A DNA stretch of 61,833 nucleotides from assembly GCA_016197365.1 (NCBI GenBank), contig JACPVS010000015.1, positions 1 through 61,833 on the forward strand. The letters run 5' to 3'. A program made the position numbers and the translations under genes. Below, one piece after another: positions 57,707-61,833 of the stretch. The notes under the pieces are model-generated. The model was not told where the DNA came from, searched no databases, and saw nothing but the letters and a program-made list of their open reading frames with translations. This DNA comes from Mycolicibacterium cosmeticum. GTDB taxonomy: Bacteria > Actinomycetota > Actinomycetes > Mycobacteriales > Mycobacteriaceae. How positions within the stretch are numbered: the stretch's first letter is position 1; the number at the start of each line of letters is the position of its first letter.

Positions 57707-58960
57707 ATGCTAACTCCGGTGATCGACTCTCGCCACAGCAGCAACACAATCGACCGGCCGGCTGACGCCGGCGCCATCGAGGCGCGGCCGGCGGCCGGTG
57801 GACTGCTGTTGACGGTGGCTGTCGTACTCACTGCACTCAATCTTCGCCCCGCGATCACCAGTGTGGGTCCGTTGTTGGGCGATATGCGTGATTCGCTGGG
57901 CGCGTCCGCCATCTGGGCGGGCGTCCTGACCACGCTGCCCGGCCTGTGCTTCGCCACTGCCGGCCTGGCGGCGCCGCGGCTGGCGGCCAAGGTCGGCCTC
58001 GACCGCGCCATCACCGCCGCCTTGGTGGTCCTCAGCGCCGGACTCCTGCTGCGCGTCGTCGACGGTCAGGCGGTCGTCATCGGCGGCACGCTGGTCGCGA
58101 CGGCGGGCATCGCGCTGATCAACGTGCTGATCCCGGTCGTCATCAAACGGTCGTTCGCCGCCCAGATCGGCGTGATGACCGGCATCTACACCGCGGCCCT
58201 GCAGGGTGGCGGCGCACTCGGATCGGCGCTGACCCCCGCCTTCGAGACCATCTCGGGCTGGCGCACCGCACTGGGCGCCTGGGCCGCGCTGGCGGCGCTC
58301 GCCCTGGCGCTGTGGCTCACGGCGACGAGTCGGCGCGGCGGGCGGACCGCCGCGGTGCCGTATCCGGCCGACGAGGCCGTGCCCGAGGCTCGGCCGTCCC
58401 TGATGCGCAGCCGACTGGCGTGGACCATCACGTTGTTCTTCGGCTGCCAGGCCTTCCTGGCCTACGTCGTGATGGGCTGGCTGCCCGCGGTCTTCATCGA
58501 CGAGGGCATGAGTAAAGGTGCCGCCGGACTCCTGCTCGGGCTGATCTCGGTGCTGGCCGTGCCGGTGAGCATCGTGATCGCTCCGGCTGCGGCCCGCAGG
58601 CCCAGTCAGAGCGGCTGGATCGTCGGCCTCGGGGCGCTCGGCTTCGTCGGCGTGACCGGGCTGGCCGTGGCGCCGGACGTCGCGCCTCTGTTGTGGAGCG
58701 TGCTGCTCGGCCTCGGGATGAGCGTCTTCTCCCTGGCGTTGACCGTCATCGCGTTGCGGTCGCGCGATGCCACCGACACCGCCCGGCTGTCGGGCATGGT
58801 GCAGGGGATCGGCTACCTGCTGGCGGGCGTCGGCCCGTTCCTGTTCGGCCTGCTGCACGATCTGACGGGCCGCTGGACGGTGTCGTGGGGCATGGTGCTC
58901 GCCGTCTACGCCGTCCAACTGGTGACCGGCGCGCTGGCCGGCCGGAACCGGTACGTGTAA
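57707..58960 (+). CDS. MFS transporter of the CynX/NimT type
   Basis: Membrane transporter of 417 residues with twelve predicted segments. The opening LNLRPAITSVGPLLGDMRDSLG is a hallmark of CynX/NimT-like MFS proteins (cyanate, nitroimidazole export). The actual substrate is unknown. ATG 57707 is chosen; an ATG at 57698 and a GTG at 57719 are alternatives. Divergent GntR regulator next door; end is 10 bp from the convergent NlpC-like gene. Confidence 0.9.
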   Translation: MLTPVIDSRHSSNTIDRPADAGAIEARPAAGGLLLTVAVVLTALNLRPAITSVGPLLGDMRDSLGASAIWAGVLTTLPGLCFATAGLAAPRLAAKVGLDRAITAALVVLSAGLLLRVVDGQAVVIGGTLVATAGIALINVLIPVVIKRSFAAQIGVMTGIYTAALQGGGALGSALTPAFETISGWRTALGAWAALAALALALWLTATSRRGGRTAAVPYPADEAVPEARPSLMRSRLAWTITLFFGCQAFLAYVVMGWLPAVFIDEGMSKGAAGLLLGLISVLAVPVSIVIAPAAARRPSQSGWIVGLGALGFVGVTGLAVAPDVAPLLWSVLLGLGMSVFSLALTVIALRSRDATDTARLSGMVQGIGYLLAGVGPFLFGLLHDLTGRWTVSWGMVLAVYAVQLVTGALAGRNRYV

Positions 58961-58970
58961 CCGGCTCCGG

Positions 58971-59585
58971 TCAGACCGGAATGGTGTCCGGCGCCGGCAG
59001 GTCCGCGGGAGCGGGCGGCAGGTCCGCGGGTGCCGGGGGTGCGAAGTCGACGGGCATCGGCGGGGGCATGTCCTGCGGAGCCGGCTGGACGAAGTCCGCG
59101 GTCACCGGTGCCGGGACGTCGGCGGGCGGAGGTGGCAGGAACTCGACCGGGGGCGGCGGGGCATCCACCGGCGCATCCGAATCGAGCGGTGCGCCGTCGG
59201 TCGGCATCGGCAGATACATGTGGTGGGTGAACTGTGGCTGGTACGCGCCACCGCCACCGACCCGCACGCCGCCGCCGCGCTCGCCTGAGGAAACCGCGGT
59301 GCCGTCGGGCAGGGTCACGGCGGTGTGGCCGCCGTTCCAACCGATCACCAGGGCGCCCGGCGCGGTGCCGTACTTGAAGCCGCGGGCCAGCAGGGCACGT
59401 TCTTCGTTCCCGGTGTGGAAACGGTCCCCGAAGACCGGGCGGTCGGTCGCAGCATTGCTGACCCAGGATGCCAGGCCCGAGCAATCCGTACCCGCCGGGC
59501 TGTCTCCACCCGGAATGTACGGCGTTCCCGAAACCTGGTTGACGAGCGCCAATAGCGACGCAAGAGCAAACATGCGGACGGACAC
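58971..59585 (-). CDS. Secreted NlpC/P60-like cysteine peptidase with Pro-rich tail
   Basis: The 204-residue product has an N-terminal signal-like segment, then an NlpC/P60-type catalytic block: DCSGLASWV (nucleophile Cys) and GHTAVTL (His). The C-terminal 70 residues are Pro/Ala/Asp-rich, likely a spacer. It would cleave peptidoglycan peptides. A perfect CRP-type site TGTGACTCCCTTCACA lies about 40 bp upstream, so starvation or cAMP-linked control is likely. A Crp site is also known upstream of the M. tuberculosis resuscitation factor gene rpfA. Confidence 0.82.
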   Translation of the reverse strand: MSVRMFALASLLALVNQVSGTPYIPGGDSPAGTDCSGLASWVSNAATDRPVFGDRFHTGNEERALLARGFKYGTAPGALVIGWNGGHTAVTLPDGTAVSSGERGGGVRVGGGGAYQPQFTHHMYLPMPTDGAPLDSDAPVDAPPPPVEFLPPPPADVPAPVTADFVQPAPQDMPPPMPVDFAPPAPADLPPAPADLPAPDTIPV

Positions 59586-59616
59586 TAACAGAGCATTTTG
59601 TAAGGGAGCAAAACTC

Positions 59617-59632
59617 TGTGACTCCCTTCACA
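59617..59632 (-). promoter_or_regulatory. Perfect CRP-type site upstream of the NlpC/P60 gene
   Basis: TGTGACTCCCTTCACA is a perfect TGTGA-N6-TCACA palindrome, the site of the mycobacterial CRP (Rv3676). It lies with its centre about 40 bp upstream of the NlpC/P60 start codon. Whether it activates or represses cannot be told without the transcription start. Confidence 0.7.
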
Positions 59633-59858
59633 ATTCGCAAAACCTATCGGCGATCTCACAAACACGCCGGTGAACGGTGTTGACAGCGGCCGTTATTCAC
59701 CCGCGATGGACACCTGCCGGGGACTTCTCGCAAAGGTGTTGTCGGCCACTACTACTGCCTGACGTACGGCGCGTTCGAGTAAACGTCATCGTGAATCCCG
59801 TTGTCCTGGAGCGGTGCCCGGCCAGACACCCAAAAGTGCTGCGGGGAAAGAGAATTCG

Positions 59859-60365
59859 CTAGGACTCGCGATCCCGTTCGATCCTGGCAACCGGAGTGCG
59901 CGCGGATCCGGCGGCGGCCGACAGCGCCGCCGCCAACAGGTGGATGGCGGGTGCCGCGGACAGCAGGGCCGAGACGGATTCGGCGGGCAACTCGGCCAGA
60001 AGTTCGGCGACGCCGCCGGACAGTGCGTCGTCGATCGCGTGTTTGTCGGTGCGGGCCTGCGGAGTTGGGTGCAATACCGATATTCGCCGGTCATCATCAT
60101 GTGGCGATTTCGAGACCAGGCCGCGGTCGATCAGTGCCCGCACCGCCGCGCTGACGTTGCTCGATCGCATGGCCACCGCGGCCGCCACCTCGGACACACT
60201 CAGTCCGGGTTGGTCCACAACCGCGCGCAGCACGGCGAGTTCGGAGGCGGGCAGGGGCTCGAGGCCGGCGAGGTGCGGGCCGAAGCGACTCAGCCGCCAC
60301 GACAGGTCGTGCAGTCCGAGAGCCAGTTCCCGGGTCCGGGGGTCGGTCATCGACGTGGTCTCCAT
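59859..60365 (-). CDS. MarR-family regulator
   Basis: A 168-residue regulator with the winged helix of MarR proteins (LSVSEVAAAVAMRSSNVSAAVRALIDRGLVSKS, then DDDRRISVLHPTPQ). Divergent from the Bcr/CflA-type MFS gene, which it should control. ATG 60365 lies six nt after TAATAT (leaderless type). Three ACATAT/ATATGT half-sites lie across the shared promoter. Confidence 0.9.
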   Translation of the reverse strand: METTSMTDPRTRELALGLHDLSWRLSRFGPHLAGLEPLPASELAVLRAVVDQPGLSVSEVAAAVAMRSSNVSAAVRALIDRGLVSKSPHDDDRRISVLHPTPQARTDKHAIDDALSGGVAELLAELPAESVSALLSAAPAIHLLAAALSAAAGSARTPVARIERDRES

Positions 60366-60376
60366 CACTCCATATT

Positions 60377-60410
60377 ACATATAGGTGCATATATATGTTG
60401 AGATACATAT
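60377..60410. promoter_or_regulatory. MarR operator region, three alternating half-sites
   Basis: ACATAT (60377-60382), ATATGT (60393-60398) and ACATAT (60405-60410) form two overlapping inverted repeats in a very AT-rich tract between the divergent MarR and MFS genes. The first half-site begins at the edge of the MarR -10 element. This is the natural autoregulatory operator. Confidence 0.6.
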
Positions 60411-60442
60411 CAAGCAATACTCAACTGGACGTGAGGCTCTTC

Positions 60443-61687
60443 TTGACCACATCAACTCGTGCTACCACCCCGGCGACGCTGATCGCCGTGCTGGCGCTGC
60501 TGTCGGCTGTCACACCACTGTCCATCGACATGTACCTGTCGGCATTCCCGGAGATGGCGGCCGAGTTCGGCACCTCGGCGTCGATGGTGCAGCTCACCCT
60601 CACCGCGCTGCTCATCGGGCTGGCGGTCGGTCAGCTGGTCATCGGACCGCTGTCGGATCGCTACGGCCGGCGCGTGCCCCTGCTGATCGGCACATCGGTC
60701 TGCTTGGTGGCGAGTCTGCTCTGCATCGTCAGCCCGACGGTGCAGGTGCTCATCGCGCTGCGGTTCGCCCAGGGTTTCGCCGGGGCCGCGGGCGTGGTGA
60801 TCTCCCGCGCCATCGTGGCGGACCGGGCCGCCGGCGCCGCAGCCGCCCGACTGTTCGGTGTGCTGATGGTCATCGGTGCGCTGGCGCCGGTCATCGCGCC
60901 GGTTCTGGGAGGGTTCGTCGTCGCCGACTTCGGGTGGCGCGCCGTGTTCGCGGCGCTGGCCGCGTTGAACGCCGCGATGCTTCTGGGCGTTGTGTTCTGC
61001 GCACCCGAATCACTCCCGCGGGAACTGCGCCGACCCGGGGGACTGGCCGCCTTGCGGTCGAGCACCCGTACGGTGCTGTCCAATCGGCGCTACCTGGGCT
61101 ACACGCTGGCCCTGGCCTTCGTCTTCACGGCGCTGTTCTCCTATATCTCCGCATCACCGTTCGTGCTGCAGAACATCATCGGGTTGTCCCCGCGGACGTA
61201 TTCACTGACGTTCGGCGGATGTGCCGTGGTGATGGCGCTGATGAGCGCGCTGTCGGCCAAGCTGGTGGGTCGCGTCGCACCGCGCACGCTGCTGCACGGC
61301 GGGGTGTCCGCCATGGTGGTCGTCACCGGTCTGCTGCTGGTCACTGTCACCGTGGGTGGCGTGGCGCCGCTGCCGACCGTCGCATTGATGGCCTGTTTCA
61401 TGGCCTGCATGGGATTCATCGTTGCCAATGCGATGGCACTGGCCACCGCCGAGGTGCGCTACGCGGCGGGCACGGGTTCGGCCGTGCTGGGATTTCTGCA
61501 ATACGCACTCGGCGCGGGCGTCTCGCCACTGGTCGGCCTCGCCGGTGAGCACAGCGCGGTGCCCATGGGCATCGCCATGTTCTCCGCCGCGGTCCTGGCC
61601 GGGATCGCGCTGGTGGCCCTCACCCGCGGTCACCGGCCGGAGGCTGCCGCGGTCGCCGAACATGAGGTTGCCGCCGCGGCGCACTGA
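60443..61687 (+). CDS. Bcr/CflA-type MFS drug exporter
   Basis: Membrane transporter of 414 residues with twelve predicted segments. VTPLSIDMYLSAFPEMAAEF and LSDRYGRRVPLLIG mark the Bcr/CflA drug-resistance subfamily. The TTG at 60443 is chosen: GTGAGG lies upstream and the protein starts at the normal place, while the ATG at 60395 would put the first codons inside the MarR operator. GTG 60431 is an alternative. Divergent from the MarR gene that should regulate it. Confidence 0.9.
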   Translation: MTTSTRATTPATLIAVLALLSAVTPLSIDMYLSAFPEMAAEFGTSASMVQLTLTALLIGLAVGQLVIGPLSDRYGRRVPLLIGTSVCLVASLLCIVSPTVQVLIALRFAQGFAGAAGVVISRAIVADRAAGAAAARLFGVLMVIGALAPVIAPVLGGFVVADFGWRAVFAALAALNAAMLLGVVFCAPESLPRELRRPGGLAALRSSTRTVLSNRRYLGYTLALAFVFTALFSYISASPFVLQNIIGLSPRTYSLTFGGCAVVMALMSALSAKLVGRVAPRTLLHGGVSAMVVVTGLLLVTVTVGGVAPLPTVALMACFMACMGFIVANAMALATAEVRYAAGTGSAVLGFLQYALGAGVSPLVGLAGEHSAVPMGIAMFSAAVLAGIALVALTRGHRPEAAAVAEHEVAAAAH

Positions 61688-61690
61688 TAT

Positions 61691-61833
61691 TTAGTGCCAG
61701 TCCCAGACGGACATGTCGTTGGCGGGGTAGTTCTGGCAGATGTCGGTGGTGTGGGCGGCGACGCCTTTGTTGTTGAAGAACAGTTTGGCCCAGTTGGGCC
61801 AGCGCCAGGCCATGTTTTCGTAGAAGGCGTTGG
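61691..61833 (-). CDS. C-terminal part of a secreted-type hypothetical protein (partial)
   Basis: Only the last 46 residues are inside the window, reading AFYENMAWRWPNWAKLFFNN and ending DMSVWDWH before a TAA at 61691-61693. It is rich in W, N and F and has one cysteine, as in some secreted mycobacterial proteins of unknown function. The start lies beyond the right edge. It ends 3 bp from the convergent MFS gene. Confidence 0.65.
   Translation of the reverse strand, partial: NAFYENMAWRWPNWAKLFFNNKGVAAHTTDICQNYPANDMSVWDWH

Noticed and set aside
1..61833. CRISPR arrays, tRNA or rRNA genes, transposons, prophage or integrase genes
   Set aside because: No repeat-spacer arrays, cloverleaf folds, transposase or phage protein motifs were seen on either strand.

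Overview
The window looks like the chromosome of a fast-growing mycobacterium (Mycolicibacterium type). It is uniformly GC-rich and densely packed. It carries mycobacterial hallmark genes: an antigen 85 mycolyltransferase, a wax ester synthase/diacylglycerol acyltransferase, an Mpt53-like thioredoxin with its CcdA partner, MgtA-like mannosyltransferase, a CYP125-type cytochrome P450, an L,D-transpeptidase and several F420-type luciferase-like oxidoreductases. I see no rRNA, tRNA, CRISPR array, insertion sequence, phage module or replication origin. Assignments to M. tuberculosis relatives are from memory, not from a search.

Layout. 0.2-1.9 kb: bacterioferritin BfrA behind two IdeR-like boxes, then a KstR-boxed AhpD-like protein and a small membrane protein. 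1.9-6.5 kb (minus strand): CcdA/Mpt53 redox pair, SnoaL-like protein plus D-aminoacylase-type amidohydrolase, and an SDR. 6.5-9.8 kb: dienelactone hydrolase lipoprotein, MgtA, a DUF1275 protein and a small secreted protein. 9.7-20 kb: a receiver-less winged-helix regulator, an NlpA-like protein, an APC permease, a methyltransferase, threonine dehydratase, a POT transporter, a DUF7159-like anchored protein and an L,D-transpeptidase. 20-26 kb: GntR/fatty acid hydroxylase, an XRE regulator facing a small membrane protein, an SDR facing an alpha/beta hydrolase, and a CYP125 paralogue. 27-34.8 kb: molybdopterin oxidoreductase with TetR, nitronate monooxygenase-like enzyme, a BFD-type ferredoxin, HAD phosphatase, DapB-like oxidoreductase and a hydroxysteroid-dehydrogenase-like SDR. 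34.9-42.7 kb: GH2 exo-glucosaminidase-like enzyme, CinA, a choline-kinase-like protein and a dimethylglycine/sarcosine-dehydrogenase-like enzyme. 42.7-51.7 kb: two LLM oxidoreductases, hydrolase, secreted proteins, amidase, AraC regulator, amidohydrolase and a gyrase-tower/GNAT fusion. 51.7-61.8 kb: Pro/Ala-rich secreted protein, WS/DGAT, antigen 85, YaaA, GntR/MFS pair, NlpC/P60-like enzyme behind a CRP site, MarR/Bcr-type MFS pair and the tail of one more gene.

Themes. (1) Three sequences match the KstR operator TNNAACNNGTTNNA exactly, in front of the AhpD-like gene, the nitronate monooxygenase-like gene and the DapB-like/SDR divergent pair; with the CYP125 paralogue they suggest scattered satellites of the sterol catabolic regulon. 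(2) Iron storage is represented by BfrA and, 31 kb away, a BFD-like ferredoxin. (3) Regulator-plus-target pairs with visible inverted repeats recur (GntR, XRE, TetR, MarR). (4) All sixteen convergent gene junctions overlap or are separated by fewer than 20 bp. (5) At least thirteen genes have a TANNNT hexamer 6-8 nt before the start codon, the signature of leaderless transcripts, and this decides several starts.
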